Shown: piece after piece, positions 8,303 to 18,256 of the stretch
How positions within the stretch are numbered: position 1 is the first letter of the stretch
Layout of the letters: the number at the start of each line of letters is the position of its first letter
Source: Gammaproteobacteria bacterium
GTDB taxonomy: Bacteria; Pseudomonadota; Gammaproteobacteria; JABHGC01
Assembly (NCBI GenBank): GCA_027077805.1
Contig: JALWTS010000030.1
Span: 1 to 64,000 of the forward strand
Direction of reading: 5' to 3'
Length of the DNA stretch: 64,000 nucleotides
The notes under the pieces: generated by a model
The model's input: the letters and a program-made list of their open reading frames with translations, nothing else
The model's database searches: none
Told to the model about the DNA's origin: nothing
Program-made: the position numbers and the translations under genes

Positions 8303-9661
8303 TCAAAACGGCATCCCCTGAGACATACGCCCTTTCATCCCTCGTAACATATTCCCCATACCTTTTTTTGATACTTGTTTTACCATTTTTTGCATTTGTT
8401 TAAATTGTTTTAATAATTTATTGACATCTTGAATTTGCGTGCCAGACCCTAAGGCAATGCGTTTTTTTCGAGAGCCTTTAATGATGGCAGGGAAAATGCG
8501 TTCTTGTGGCGTCATGGCGTTGATCATGGCAATTAATTTTCCGACTTCTTTATCATTCGCTTGGTTTTTTACGGCATCAGGAATCTCTGACATTCCAGGC
8601 ATTTTGTCCATTAAACCAGCCATACCGCCCATTTTAGAAATTTGTAGTAGTTGTTCCCGAAAATCGTTTAAATCAAAACCTTTCCCTTTTTGAATTTTAC
8701 GGGCAATTTTTTCGGCTTTTTCTTTGTCAACTTTACGTTGCACTTCTTCAACTAAACCGACAATATCCCCCATGCCTAAGATTCTGGAGGCGAAACGATC
8801 AGGGTGAAAGGCTTCAATGGCATCAATTTTTTCACCTATCCCTAAAAATTTAATCGGTTGACCTGTCACTTGTCTGACAGATAATGCTGCCCCGCCTCTG
8901 GCATCCCCATCGGTTTTGGTTAACACCACCCCAGTGAAGGCTAGGCTATCGTGAAAGGCTTTCGCCGCATGTACCGCATCTTGCCCAGTCATACTATCGA
9001 CGACAAATAAGGTTTCGATGGGTGCAACCGCTTTATGAATATTTTTGATTTCGCTCATCATTTCTTGATCAATATGTAAACGACCTGCGGTATCAATCAT
9101 CACGACATCAATAAACTGTTTTTTCGCAAAATCAACGGCATTTTTGGCAATATCAACGGGTTTATCTGTGGTTTGACTGGAAAAAAAGGAGGCTTGAATT
9201 TGTTCGGCAAGGGTTTGTAGCTGTTCAATCGCCGCAGGACGATAAATATCACAACTCACTAACAAAACCTTCTTTTTTTCTCTCTCTTGTAACCAATGGG
9301 CTAATTTCGCCGTCGTCGTCGTTTTACCAGAGCCTTGCAATCCTGACATTAAAATTACCGCAGGCGGGCTTGTGGCTAGATTTAAGCCTTGATTTTCATC
9401 CCCCATGACATGGACTAATTCCTCTTGTACCACTTTAATCAATACTTGCCCTGGTGTCAGGCTTTCCATGACTTCTCGACCAACGGCACGTTTTCTCACT
9501 TGTTCTAAAAACTTTTTCACGACAGGCAAAGCGACATCCGCCTCTAATAATGCTTTTTTTACTTCTTTTAAAGTCTCTTTAATATTTGCTTCGCTTAATC
9601 GGGCCTGACCACGAACCTGTTTTAATACTTTTCCTAAACGCTGCGACAATTGATCGAACAT
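8303..9661 (-). CDS. ffh: Signal recognition particle GTPase Ffh
   Basis: The protein part of the bacterial signal recognition particle; with 4.5S RNA and FtsY it delivers nascent inner-membrane proteins to the translocon. Domains in order: N helical bundle (1-90), G domain with the P-loop GLQGSGKTTT (about 107-116), DTAGR (about 190) and TKTDGDARGG (about 248-257), then the methionine-rich M domain (about 300-452) ending KGMGNMLRGMKGRM. 452 residues is normal. The start has GAGG 6 bases upstream. It is divergent from the ypjD-like gene, an arrangement common in gammaproteobacteria. Confidence 0.97.
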   Translation of the reverse strand: MFDQLSQRLGKVLKQVRGQARLSEANIKETLKEVKKALLEADVALPVVKKFLEQVRKRAVGREVMESLTPGQVLIKVVQEELVHVMGDENQGLNLATSPPAVILMSGLQGSGKTTTTAKLAHWLQEREKKKVLLVSCDIYRPAAIEQLQTLAEQIQASFFSSQTTDKPVDIAKNAVDFAKKQFIDVVMIDTAGRLHIDQEMMSEIKNIHKAVAPIETLFVVDSMTGQDAVHAAKAFHDSLAFTGVVLTKTDGDARGGAALSVRQVTGQPIKFLGIGEKIDAIEAFHPDRFASRILGMGDIVGLVEEVQRKVDKEKAEKIARKIQKGKGFDLNDFREQLLQISKMGGMAGLMDKMPGMSEIPDAVKNQANDKEVGKLIAMINAMTPQERIFPAIIKGSRKKRIALGSGTQIQDVNKLLKQFKQMQKMVKQVSKKGMGNMLRGMKGRMSQGMPF

Positions 9662-9694
9662 AACACCCTCGTTAAAAATTCAAAAATTTAAAAA

Positions 9695-9726
9695 TTGACT
9701 AAACTATACCTATGTCTATATATAAT
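9695..9726 (+). promoter_or_regulatory. Candidate sigma-70 promoter for the ypjD-SDR-glcEF unit
   Basis: TTGACT at 9695-9700, then TATATATAAT at 9717-9726, giving 16-18 bases between hexamers depending on the -10 register. It lies in the ffh/ypjD divergent gap, about 100 bases before the ypjD-like start codon. Inferred from consensus only. Confidence 0.4.
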
Positions 9727-9824
9727 ATCATAACTCAAATCTGGTCTCACTTGATTTGTTTTCGTTATAACGATACTATCACAGACTTAAATATATTCAC
9801 TCACTTGATTGATTTTGTTGATTT

Positions 9825-10628
9825 ATGACTATTTTACTTAGCTTAATAGTAATCTTATCGTATTTACTCACCAGCCTATTATTAGTAGGGCGTTTGTTTT
9901 ATCAAAAATCACTGATAGTTGAGCAAAAAACCCTAAGCCTAGCCATTTCTATTCCGGCGGTTTTCATTCATTTATGGTTACTTTCCAAAGACCTATTGAT
10001 TAACCAAGGCTTTAATTTTAGTTTTTTTACCATTGCCTCTTTAGTGGCTTGGTTAATTATTGTCATGTATTTATTACTCAGCTTACACCAGCCTACGGAA
10101 AACCTCGGCATCGTATTACTACCACTGGCAGCCATTGCGGTTGCAATGGATATAGCCTTTCCGCATATCAAACCATTAAGTTTATCGTCATGGCCGTTGC
10201 AGTTACATATTTTATTATCATTTACGGCTTATAGCCTATTAGCCCTAGCCGCAGGGCAAGCGATATTAGTTGCGATTCAAGAAGCACATTTGCATAATCA
10301 CCATCCGGGGGGCTTTATTCGAGCATTGCCCCCCTTACAACTCATGGAAACGATCTTATTTCAATTAATTACCCTTGGGTTTTTATTGCTAAGTTTTGGT
10401 TTATTTAGCGGATTTTTGTTTTTGGAAGATTTATTGGCCCAACATGTCGCACATAAAACCATATTATCATTAATGGCTTGGTTAATTTTTGCCGTATTAT
10501 TATTGGGACGTTGGCAATATGGTTGGCGAGGTCAAACCGCTACTCGCTGGACATTAAGTGGCTTTTTTGTCTTAATGATTGCCTATTTTGGGTCTAAAAT
10601 GGTTTTAGAACTGATTTTACAATATTAA
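9825..10628 (+). CDS. ypjD: YpjD-like cytochrome c assembly family membrane protein
   Basis: A 267-residue integral membrane protein with about eight hydrophobic segments, matching the CcsA/CcmC-like "cytochrome c assembly" family. The diagnostic block is LQLHILLSFTAYSLLALAAGQA (about 125-146), followed by a hydrophilic helix (QEAHLHNHH) and MxtILFQLITLGFLLLSFGLFSGF. In E. coli and relatives YpjD lies beside ffh, as here (divergent), which supports the assignment. A haem-handling role is inferred from CcsA similarity; the exact function of YpjD is not firmly established. The next gene starts 28 bases downstream. Confidence 0.85.
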   Translation: MTILLSLIVILSYLLTSLLLVGRLFYQKSLIVEQKTLSLAISIPAVFIHLWLLSKDLLINQGFNFSFFTIASLVAWLIIVMYLLLSLHQPTENLGIVLLPLAAIAVAMDIAFPHIKPLSLSSWPLQLHILLSFTAYSLLALAAGQAILVAIQEAHLHNHHPGGFIRALPPLQLMETILFQLITLGFLLLSFGLFSGFLFLEDLLAQHVAHKTILSLMAWLIFAVLLLGRWQYGWRGQTATRWTLSGFFVLMIAYFGSKMVLELILQY

Positions 10629-10656
10629 TGATATTTTTCGATGGATTCTGGATTCT

Positions 10657-11502
10657 ATGAACACATCACGGAACAAAACTATTTTAATTACAGGCTGTGC
10701 CACAGGGATTGGTTATTGTGTGGCTAAAAATTTACAACAACGAGGTTATCAAGTATTCGCGACAGTACGCCAAGCTAAAGATGTGAAAAAACTGCAACAA
10801 CAAGGTCTAAACAGCTTAGTATTAGATTTAGCGGATTCCAGTTCCATTCAAACCGCACTGAAAACGGTTTTAGAACAAACCCAAGGGCAACTGTATGCGG
10901 TATTTAATAATGGGGCTTATGGTCAACCGGGTGCGATTGAAGATTTAAGTCGTGAGGTCTTAACGGCTCAATTTGAAGCCAATGTATTTGGTACCCATGA
11001 GCTGACTAACTCAGTGATTCCTATTATGCGTCAACAAGGCTATGGTCGTATTATTCAACATAGCTCCGTTTTAGGTTTGGTCTCATTGCCTTACCGTGGG
11101 GCTTATAATGCGAGTAAACATGCTTTAGAAGGCTTATCTGACACTTTAAGACTTGAATTAATGGGGAGTGGCATTTTTGTCTCTTTAATTGAACCAGGAC
11201 CCATTTTAACACAATTTCGAGCAAATTCGTTTCGTTATTATCAACAAAATATTGACGCAAAAAATAGCTATCATCGCCACACTTATGAAAAAATGGAAGC
11301 TCGTTTAACTAAAACGGGAGCCGCTGTGCCTTTTACCTTACCACCGGAAGCCGTATTAAAAAAAGTGATTCATGCGTTGGAAAGCCGTCATCCTAAGGTT
11401 CGTTATTATGTTACTTTTCCTACTTATTTCCTCACATTTTTAGACGATATTCTGCCGGATAAACTAATGGACAAAGTATTACTAAAAATTTCTTCCGCCT
11501 AA
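10657..11502 (+). CDS. Short-chain dehydrogenase/reductase (YbbO-like)
   Basis: A 281-residue classical SDR oxidoreductase. Seen: the nucleotide-binding GCATGIG in the first turn (about residues 13-19), NNGAYG in place of the usual NNAG, a Ser in the HSSVLG strand, and the catalytic YNASK (Tyr about 148, Lys about 152), followed by SLIEPGPILTQF. The overall pattern, including the long C-terminal tail MDKVL, resembles E. coli YbbO, an NADP-dependent aldehyde reductase. The substrate here is unknown. Its stop codon is one base before the glcE start, so it is almost certainly co-transcribed with glcE and glcF. Confidence 0.85.
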   Translation: MNTSRNKTILITGCATGIGYCVAKNLQQRGYQVFATVRQAKDVKKLQQQGLNSLVLDLADSSSIQTALKTVLEQTQGQLYAVFNNGAYGQPGAIEDLSREVLTAQFEANVFGTHELTNSVIPIMRQQGYGRIIQHSSVLGLVSLPYRGAYNASKHALEGLSDTLRLELMGSGIFVSLIEPGPILTQFRANSFRYYQQNIDAKNSYHRHTYEKMEARLTKTGAAVPFTLPPEAVLKKVIHALESRHPKVRYYVTFPTYFLTFLDDILPDKLMDKVLLKISSA

Positions 11503-11503
11503 T

Positions 11504-12565
11504 ATGACTGATCAATCGTCTGAACTACAAACAGCCATTCAATCCGCTTATCAAAGTAAACAAGCGGTTTTTATTCAGGGGAATCAAAGCAAACGATTTT
11601 ATGCCTATCCTACCATCGATCCACCACTGAGAGTGAATCAACATCACGGTGTGATCCGTTATGAACCCAGTGAATTAGTGGTGAAAGTTCGTGGAGGGAC
11701 ATCCTTAGCCACTTTAGAAGCATTATTAAACCAACAACAACAAATGTTAGCATTTGAACCACCTTCATTTAATGCGGATGCCACCATTGGTGGCACTATT
11801 GCTTGCGGTTTTTCAGGCCCCGCACGTCCCTATTATGGGTCGGTTAGGGATTATGTTTTAGGTATGACCGTATTAACAGGCAAAGCCGAAATATTAAATT
11901 TCGGTGGGCAAGTGATGAAAAATGTGGCAGGTTATGATGTATCACGTTTAATGACTGGTGCTATGGGGACATTAGGCATTATTTTGGATGTCAGTTGTAA
12001 AGTGTTACCCAAACCGGAAGCGGAAATGAATCGACATTATCAACTGCCACTAAAAAAAGCGATGGACAAAATGCATCAACTTGCCGCTCAAGATTTGCCG
12101 ATTTCAGGTATGTGTTATATTGAAGCAGAGAATTGTTTAAAAGTGAGATTGTCCAGTTATCAATCTGTCTTAGATCAATTAAGTTCACAACTTGGTGGTG
12201 ATAAAACGGATGAATTAGACTTTTGGCAACAACTGAAACAACATCAATTGCCGTTTTTTCAAACACAACAACCATTATGGCGTATTTCCATTGCCTCAAA
12301 TACCCCCCCCTTAAAGCTATCGGGCAACAGTTTAATCGATTGGGGGGGCGCACAACGTTGGTTAGTCAGTGAGCAAGCAGACACGGATATCCGACAACAC
12401 GTCGAACAATACGGTGGTCATGCCACTTTATTTCGCCATGCCCCTAAAGAGAGTATTATTTTTCATCCCTTACCTAAGGCATTACAAAAATATCACCAAC
12501 GTTTAAAACAGACCTTTGACCCCCATCATATTCTGAATCGTTTTATTTATTCAAAGGATTGGTAA
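11504..12565 (+). CDS. glcE: Glycolate oxidase FAD-binding subunit GlcE
   Basis: A 353-residue FAD-binding subunit of the glycolate oxidase complex (glycolate to glyoxylate, electrons to quinone). The PCMH-type FAD domain shows VKVRGGTSLATLEALL, the PPSFNADATIGGTIACGFSGP flavin loop, GSVRDYVLGMTVLTG and the MKNVAGYDVSRLMTGAMGTLGI segment. The C-terminal substrate domain is short, as usual for GlcE. The start is one base after the SDR stop, and the stop TAA shares one base with the glcF ATG (TAATG), indicating translational coupling. The catalytic subunit gene glcD is not in this window. Confidence 0.93.
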   Translation: MTDQSSELQTAIQSAYQSKQAVFIQGNQSKRFYAYPTIDPPLRVNQHHGVIRYEPSELVVKVRGGTSLATLEALLNQQQQMLAFEPPSFNADATIGGTIACGFSGPARPYYGSVRDYVLGMTVLTGKAEILNFGGQVMKNVAGYDVSRLMTGAMGTLGIILDVSCKVLPKPEAEMNRHYQLPLKKAMDKMHQLAAQDLPISGMCYIEAENCLKVRLSSYQSVLDQLSSQLGGDKTDELDFWQQLKQHQLPFFQTQQPLWRISIASNTPPLKLSGNSLIDWGGAQRWLVSEQADTDIRQHVEQYGGHATLFRHAPKESIIFHPLPKALQKYHQRLKQTFDPHHILNRFIYSKDW

Positions 12566-13770
12566 TGCAAACCTCACTGGCTGAGTGGATTAAAGCAAGC
12601 GACCAAGGTCAACAAGCGGATAATATTTTACGGCGTTGTGTGCATTGTGGTTTTTGTTTGGCGACTTGTCCGACTTATCAACTGACAGGTGATGAACTTG
12701 ATAGTCCCAGAGGACGGATTTATTTAATTAAACAGCTGGTAGAACATAATGATAACAAGCAAATCAATCCAGAAATTACCTGTCAACATCTCGATCGTTG
12801 TTTAACTTGTTTATCTTGTCAAACCACCTGTCCTTCAGGGGTAGAATATGGCAAATTATTAGAAATTGGACGTGAACTGAATCAACAACAAGTAAAACGC
12901 CGTTATAGCCAACAATTAAAACGAGATAGCATCGCTTGGTTTTTAAACCAAAAAACCTTATTTGCTACCAGTGTTAAATTAGGACAATTCCTTAAACCAT
13001 TCTTGCCCAAAGTATTAAAAATCATCCCAAAATCTTACCCAAGCCAAACATTACCCCAAACGACACATAATAAAAAAGTCTTATTATTTTCAGGCTGTGT
13101 GCAACCCAGCTTAAATGCGAATATTGATCAACATACCATACGAGTTTTAGATCGCTGTCAAATTCAAGCGGTTCTGACTAAAACTAATCAATGTTGTGGG
13201 GCGATTTATCTACATTTAGGTTATATAGAAAAGGCTAAACAACAAATGCGACATAATATTGATATGTTTTTTAAACTTAAACAGGACATAGCATTTGATA
13301 CCTTAATTACTACCGCGAGTGCTTGCAGTTTAATGTTAAAACACTATCACTATTATTTGGCAAATGATGCGGGTTATCAACAAAAAGCACAACAATTTTC
13401 CAATAGCATTCAAGATATTAGTGAATATTTATCGCAAAAAGATTTCCCGAAACAATCCAAAAAGAAAAGCTGTGCCTTTCATGCGTCCTGTACCTTACAA
13501 CATGGCTTAAAACAGCAAGCAACGGTTGAAAGTTTATTAAGCAATGCGGGTTATCAATTACAAGCGATTACTGATAATCATTTATGCTGTGGTTCGGCTG
13601 GCACCTATTCTTTATTGCAACCAGAATTATCCCAGCAATTAAGAGCCAATAAAATTCAACAGTTAACTAAAAACCAACCAGACGTCATTGCTACGGCTAA
13701 TATTGGTTGTTTACAGCATTTACAGGCAAAAATGGAACAAAGGGTTTATCATTGGATTGAATTGCTTTAA
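12565..13770 (+). CDS. glcF: Glycolate oxidase iron-sulfur subunit GlcF
   Basis: Electron-transfer subunit of glycolate oxidase, about 401 residues. Two 4Fe-4S motifs are clear: CVHCGFCLATCP (about residues 25-36) and CLTCLSCQTTCP (about 76-87). They are followed by two CCG domains with CCGAIYLHLG and CCGSAGTYS, characteristic of GlcF and heterodisulfide-reductase-like proteins. I used the ATG at 12565, which overlaps the glcE stop by one base and has AAAGGA 7 bases upstream, rather than the TTG at 12559. Last gene of the ypjD-SDR-glcEF run. Confidence 0.95.
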   Translation: MQTSLAEWIKASDQGQQADNILRRCVHCGFCLATCPTYQLTGDELDSPRGRIYLIKQLVEHNDNKQINPEITCQHLDRCLTCLSCQTTCPSGVEYGKLLEIGRELNQQQVKRRYSQQLKRDSIAWFLNQKTLFATSVKLGQFLKPFLPKVLKIIPKSYPSQTLPQTTHNKKVLLFSGCVQPSLNANIDQHTIRVLDRCQIQAVLTKTNQCCGAIYLHLGYIEKAKQQMRHNIDMFFKLKQDIAFDTLITTASACSLMLKHYHYYLANDAGYQQKAQQFSNSIQDISEYLSQKDFPKQSKKKSCAFHASCTLQHGLKQQATVESLLSNAGYQLQAITDNHLCCGSAGTYSLLQPELSQQLRANKIQQLTKNQPDVIATANIGCLQHLQAKMEQRVYHWIELL

Positions 13771-13908
13771 GTTAGAATTGCTCTAAACACTGCTTAATCG
13801 GCTTAAAACTACGCCGATGAATGGGACACACCTATTATTATTTTATTCATATCATTGCATGGATAAGTTTTTTCTATTCCCATATCAGTAAAAAAAACTA
13901 GAAATGAC

Positions 13909-13936
13909 TTGCCAGATTGTTTTTTTTTCCCATAAT
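13909..13936 (+). promoter_or_regulatory. Candidate infA promoter
   Basis: TTGCCA at 13909-13914 and CATAAT at 13931-13936, separated by 16 bases that include a run of nine T. It ends 32 bases before the infA ATG. Consensus match only. Confidence 0.4.
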
Positions 13937-13968
13937 AGCAAAGATTCAATGACAAAAGGAAATCACTT

Positions 13969-14187
13969 ATGGCAAAAGAAGATCAAATTGAAATGCAAGG
14001 TACTGTTGTTGAAACTTTACCTAATACTATGTTTCGAGTGGAATTAGAAAATGGACATACAGTGACTGCCCATATTTCAGGACGGATGCGTAAACACTAT
14101 ATTCGGATTTTAACAGGTGATACTGTGACAGTTGAACTTACTCCTTATGATCTTAGCAAAGGTCGTATTACTTATAGAGCGAAATAG
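13969..14187 (+). CDS. infA: Translation initiation factor IF-1
   Basis: A 72-residue OB-fold protein that binds the ribosomal A site during initiation. It has the full family length and the sequence [19 protein letters not shown]..., [23 protein letters not shown] and SKGRITYR. Ribosome binding site AAAAGGAAA lies 6 bases before the ATG. It converges with clpA, as in many gammaproteobacteria. Confidence 0.98.
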   Translation: MAKEDQIEMQGTVVETLPNTMFRVELENGHTVTAHISGRMRKHYIRILTGDTVTVELTPYDLSKGRITYRAK

Positions 14188-14197
14188 CCGTACGAGT

Positions 14198-14220
14198 GAA
14201 TAGGTTTTCGATACCTATTC
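14198..14220 (+). terminator. Probable infA terminator
   Basis: Inverted repeat GAATAGGT / ACCTATTC with a 7-base loop, 11 bases after the infA stop, followed by CTTAATCTTTAAT. The T-tract is interrupted, so strength is uncertain. Confidence 0.5.
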
Positions 14221-14228
14221 CTTAATCT

Positions 14229-16511
14229 TTAATCTAACCAATCCTTTTCTAGCAATAATTGCTTTTCTTCATGAGGATGACAATCTAACGTTAATTTATC
14301 CTCTTCTGCTCGAACAATGACAACGCCACCCTGAACTAAACGTCCAAATAATAAATCTTCTGCTAAAGGTTTCTTAATGGATTCTTGTATGACTCTTGCC
14401 ATTGGTCTTGCACCCATTTTTGGATCATAACCTTTTTCAGCTAACCATGCTCTGGCGGAAGGTTCTACCTCTAATTCCACCTCTTTTTCCATTAATTGGT
14501 CTTGCAGTTGTTGTAAAAACTTATCGACAACATGAGTAATGGTTGATTTTTCCAAACGATTAAATTGAATGATGGCATCTAAACGATTGCGAAATTCAGG
14601 TGTCAATAAACGTTTAATTGCTTCAGCCCCATCGCTTGAATGATCTTGCATGGTAAAACCAATCGAATGACGACCCATTTCTTGTGCACCCGCATTGGAA
14701 GTCATGACTAACACCACATGACGAAAATCAGTTTTACGACCATTATTATCAGTCAAAGTGGCATGATCCATGACTTGTAATAATAAATTAAACATATCAG
14801 GATGAGCTTTTTCAATTTCATCTAATAGTAATACCGCATGAGGATGTTTATTAATCACTTCGGTTAATAAACCACCTTCATCATAACCCACATAACCAGG
14901 AGGCGCACCAATTAAACGGGACATATTATGACGCTCCATATATTCTGACATATCAAATCTTACTAATTCAATATTCATGATTGTCGCTAATTGGCGACAA
15001 ACTTCGGTTTTACCTACGCCAGTGGGTCCTGCCAATAAAAATGACGCAATAGGTTTCTGCGAGTCCCCTAAACCTGAACGAGACATTTTAATGGCGGCGG
15101 CTAAGGTAGAAATCGCTTCTTGTTGCCCAAATACCACTTGATTAAGTTTCAACTCTAAATGACGCAAGACATCTTTATCTGAGGCTGAGACACTTTTGGG
15201 CGGAATTCTGGCGATTTTGGAGACAATATGTTCGATTTCGGGGACATCAATAAGCAATTTTTTCTCCTCAACTGGCACTAATCGCATATTTGCCCCAGAT
15301 TCATCAATCACATCAATGGCTTTATCAGGTAAATGTCGGTCATTAATATAACGATCAGATAACTCTGCCGCAGAACGTAAGGCATCATCGCTATATCTGA
15401 TATGGTGATGTTCTTCAAATCGAGATTTTAAACCCTTTAGAATTTCAACCGTTTCTGCCACACTGGGTTCAGGAATATCGACTTTTTGAAAGCGACGAGT
15501 TAATGCACGATCTTTTTCAAAAATGCCCCGATATTCTTGATAGGTAGTTGAACCAATACAACGCAACTCACCTGACGCTAAAACAGGTTTAATTAAATTT
15601 GAGGCATCCATCACACCACCTGAGGCCGCACCTGCTCCAATAATGGTATGGATTTCGTCAATAAACAAAATCGCTCCTGAAATTTCTTTTAGTTGTGATA
15701 ACAAGGATTTTAAGCGTTTTTCAAAATCACCTCGATATTTGGTGCCTGCCACTAATGCCCCCATATCTAGCGAATAAACCACATTATCTTTTAAGACATC
15801 CGCCACTTGCTTATCCACAATCATTTTGGCTAAGCCTTCGGCTATTGCCGTTTTACCCACCCCTGCTTCACCGACTAATAATGGATTATTTTTACGTCGC
15901 CGACATAAAATTTGTAATAAGCGTTCAATTTCCAAAGAGCGACCAATAAGCGGATCGATTTTACCTTGTTCTGCCAATTTGTTTAGATTAATCGCATATT
16001 TTTCTAACGCTCCTTGTTTTTCGGTAAGATCAGTATCCTCATCACTGCTATCTAAGGATTGATCATTTTGACCTTCAGGCAATTTGGAAATCCCATGAGA
16101 AATATAATTCACCACATCCAAACGAGAAATATCTTGTTTATGTAATAAATACACTGCTTGCGACTCTTTTTCACTAAAAATTGCCACCAAAATATTTTCA
16201 CCGGTGACTTGCGATTTTCCCGAGGACTGCACATGAAACACCGCTCGTTGAATCACACGTTGAAAACCTAAAGTGGGCTGTATGTCTCTGGTATCACTAT
16301 GGGCCATTAATGGCGTTGTCTCTTCTAAAAAACTAATAATATCTTTACGCAGTGCGTCTATATTTGCCGCACACGCTCTCAATACCGTCAACGCCTTAGA
16401 ATTATCCAGTAAAGCGAGTAGTAAATGCTCTACGGTAATATACTCATGGCGACTTTCTTTCGCCTGTTGAAAGGCAAAGTTAATACTTGCTTCTAATTCC
16501 TTACTTAACAT
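14229..16511 (-). CDS. clpA: ATP-dependent Clp protease ATP-binding subunit ClpA
   Basis: Double-AAA+ unfoldase that feeds substrates to ClpP, with ClpS as adaptor. Seen: N-terminal repeat domain (EYITVEHLLLALLDN), first Walker A GEAGVGKTA, Walker B ILFIDEIHT, second Walker A GPTGVGKTE, Walker B LLLDEIEKA. The ClpP-docking loop reads IGF (E. coli: IGL). The open frame extends to a GTG at 16538, but E. coli ClpA begins MLNQELELSL and the matching MLSKELEASI starts at the ATG at 16511. An ATG directly before it (16514) is equally well placed for the GGGAG ribosome binding site. About 760 residues, the family length. It follows clpS by 37 bases; no clpP is nearby. Confidence 0.95.
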   Translation of the reverse strand: MLSKELEASINFAFQQAKESRHEYITVEHLLLALLDNSKALTVLRACAANIDALRKDIISFLEETTPLMAHSDTRDIQPTLGFQRVIQRAVFHVQSSGKSQVTGENILVAIFSEKESQAVYLLHKQDISRLDVVNYISHGISKLPEGQNDQSLDSSDEDTDLTEKQGALEKYAINLNKLAEQGKIDPLIGRSLEIERLLQILCRRRKNNPLLVGEAGVGKTAIAEGLAKMIVDKQVADVLKDNVVYSLDMGALVAGTKYRGDFEKRLKSLLSQLKEISGAILFIDEIHTIIGAGAASGGVMDASNLIKPVLASGELRCIGSTTYQEYRGIFEKDRALTRRFQKVDIPEPSVAETVEILKGLKSRFEEHHHIRYSDDALRSAAELSDRYINDRHLPDKAIDVIDESGANMRLVPVEEKKLLIDVPEIEHIVSKIARIPPKSVSASDKDVLRHLELKLNQVVFGQQEAISTLAAAIKMSRSGLGDSQKPIASFLLAGPTGVGKTEVCRQLATIMNIELVRFDMSEYMERHNMSRLIGAPPGYVGYDEGGLLTEVINKHPHAVLLLDEIEKAHPDMFNLLLQVMDHATLTDNNGRKTDFRHVVLVMTSNAGAQEMGRHSIGFTMQDHSSDGAEAIKRLLTPEFRNRLDAIIQFNRLEKSTITHVVDKFLQQLQDQLMEKEVELEVEPSARAWLAEKGYDPKMGARPMARVIQESIKKPLAEDLLFGRLVQGGVVIVRAEEDKLTLDCHPHEEKQLLLEKDWLD

Positions 16512-16548
16512 CATCGCTATCTCCCGTTTGGATAACACCTCTCACAAA

Positions 16549-16872
16549 TTAGGCTTGTTCCATTGTACAAACTAAAGGGTGTTGGTGACGTTGCGAATAT
16601 TCATTGACTAACCCCACTTTAGTTTCCGCAATTTCATGGGTATAAATCCCACAAAGGCCACTGCCTTTCGTATGAACATTTAGCATAATTTGAGTTGCTT
16701 TTTCCTGATTCATACCAAAAAAATGTTGCAATACCTCTACCACAAAATCCATTGGGGTATAATCATCATTTAATAAAATCACCTTATACATGGGTGGTTT
16801 TTTTAATTCAGGACGAGATTCTTGTAAAGCTAACCCATCTTCATCATCCCACTGTCTTTCTGTATCACTCAT
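16549..16872 (-). CDS. clpS: ATP-dependent Clp protease adaptor ClpS
   Basis: N-end-rule adaptor that binds destabilising N-terminal residues and hands them to ClpA. Conserved core seen: [23 protein letters not shown] (acidic residues of the substrate pocket), the Met-Leu-xVH segment (IMLNVHTKG) and [12 protein letters not shown]. The frame is open to 16902, but the ATG at 16872 gives 107 residues, matching the usual about 106, and places the flexible acidic N-terminus normally. A weak GAGAG lies upstream. clpS and clpA are in the standard order and orientation. Confidence 0.93.
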   Translation of the reverse strand: MSDTERQWDDEDGLALQESRPELKKPPMYKVILLNDDYTPMDFVVEVLQHFFGMNQEKATQIMLNVHTKGSGLCGIYTHEIAETKVGLVNEYSQRHQHPLVCTMEQA

Positions 16873-16938
16873 GACGACTACTCTCATCACTCTCAATATC
16901 ATTGTAGAAAACTTTTTGATCTTTTTCTCAAAATTCTC

Positions 16939-18204
16939 CTAAGACCATGACATCTGGTCAATAATGACTTGTCCAAATTCAGAACAGCTTACCTTAGTCG
17001 CGCCTTCCATTAAACGTTCTAAATCATAAGTCACTTTTTTACTAGAAATGGCATGAGACAAGCCTCGAATAATATGGTCAGCCGCTTCATGCCAACCTAA
17101 ATGACGTAATAACATTTCTGCGGATAAAATCAATGAACTAGGATTGACCTGATCTTTCCCGGCATATTTCGGTGCCGTACCATGAGTGGCTTCAAATAAG
17201 GCAACCGTATCTGATAAATTGGCACCGGGTGCCATGCCAATCCCACCAACCTGAGCCGCTAAAGCATCGGAAATATAATCCCCATTTAGATTTAAGGTGG
17301 CAATCACACTATATTCCGCAGGACGCAGTAAAATTTGTTGTAAAAACGCATCGGCAATCACATCTTTGACAATAATTTGCTGACCCGTTTTAGGGTGATT
17401 GAACGCACACCAAGGGCCACCCTCTATTTCCACGGCACCAAATTCTTGTTTCGCAAGTTCATAGCCCCAAGTTTTAAACGCACCTTCGGTGAATTTCATA
17501 ATATTACCTTTATGCACCAAAGTAACGGAATCCTTCTCGTGATCAATGGCATATTGAATCGCTTTTCTGACCAAACGTGCGGTACCTTCTTGAGAAACAG
17601 GCTTTACCCCAACCCCCGAAGTATTCGGAAAACGAATGTTACTCACCCCCATTTTGGTTTGTAAAAATTCAATCACTTGCTTAACGTCATCCGTCCCTTC
17701 TGCCCATTCAATGCCCGCATAAATATCTTCAGAGTTTTCTCTAAAAATGACCATATTGGTTTTTTCAGGTTCTTTTAAAGGACTTGGGGTACCCTCAAAA
17801 TAACGCACAGGTCGTAAACAGACATAAAGGTCTAACGCCTGTCTTAATGCCACATTTAAGGAACGAATGCCACCACCGACAGGTGTCGTTAAAGGGCCTT
17901 TAATTGCCACTAAAAATTCTTTCATGGCAACCAACGTTTCTTGGGGTAACCATTCTCGATACAAGTGATTGGCTTTTTCTCCTGCATAAATTTCCATCCA
18001 AGCAATAGAACGCTGCTCACCATAAGCTTTAGCAACGGCCGCATCAACGACTTGATGCATCACAGGAGTAATATCCACACCAATGCCATCCCCTTCAATA
18101 AAAGGTACAATAGGTTGCTTAGGGATAAGCAACTCACCCTTCGCATTAACCGTAATTTTTTCGCCCTGCTCAGGCACTTGGATGTGATTGTAGTTATGTG
18201 GCAT
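16939..18204 (-). CDS. icd: NADP-dependent isocitrate dehydrogenase
   Basis: TCA-cycle enzyme, isocitrate to 2-oxoglutarate with NADP. 421 residues, close to the 416 of E. coli Icd and aligned with it along the whole length. Seen: [11 protein letters not shown] near the N-terminus, [12 protein letters not shown] (the Ser corresponds to the AceK-phosphorylated Ser113), [28 protein letters not shown], and [22 protein letters not shown] near the C-terminus. Ribosome binding site AGGAGA 7 bases before the ATG. Divergent from mnmA with only 52 bases between the starts. Confidence 0.97.
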   Translation of the reverse strand: MPHNYNHIQVPEQGEKITVNAKGELLIPKQPIVPFIEGDGIGVDITPVMHQVVDAAVAKAYGEQRSIAWMEIYAGEKANHLYREWLPQETLVAMKEFLVAIKGPLTTPVGGGIRSLNVALRQALDLYVCLRPVRYFEGTPSPLKEPEKTNMVIFRENSEDIYAGIEWAEGTDDVKQVIEFLQTKMGVSNIRFPNTSGVGVKPVSQEGTARLVRKAIQYAIDHEKDSVTLVHKGNIMKFTEGAFKTWGYELAKQEFGAVEIEGGPWCAFNHPKTGQQIIVKDVIADAFLQQILLRPAEYSVIATLNLNGDYISDALAAQVGGIGMAPGANLSDTVALFEATHGTAPKYAGKDQVNPSSLILSAEMLLRHLGWHEAADHIIRGLSHAISSKKVTYDLERLMEGATKVSCSEFGQVIIDQMSWS

Positions 18205-18256
18205 AATAAATTCTCCTGTTACCTTATTTAAATTTAGGGCATTATATCAAAAATCC

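Noticed and set aside
11991-12353. 120-codon minus-strand frame inside glcE
   Set aside because: Antisense to a well-conserved enzyme region and not protein-like.
13797-13818. 6-bp inverted repeat ATCGGC/GCCGAT after glcF as a terminator
   Set aside because: Too short and without a T-run.
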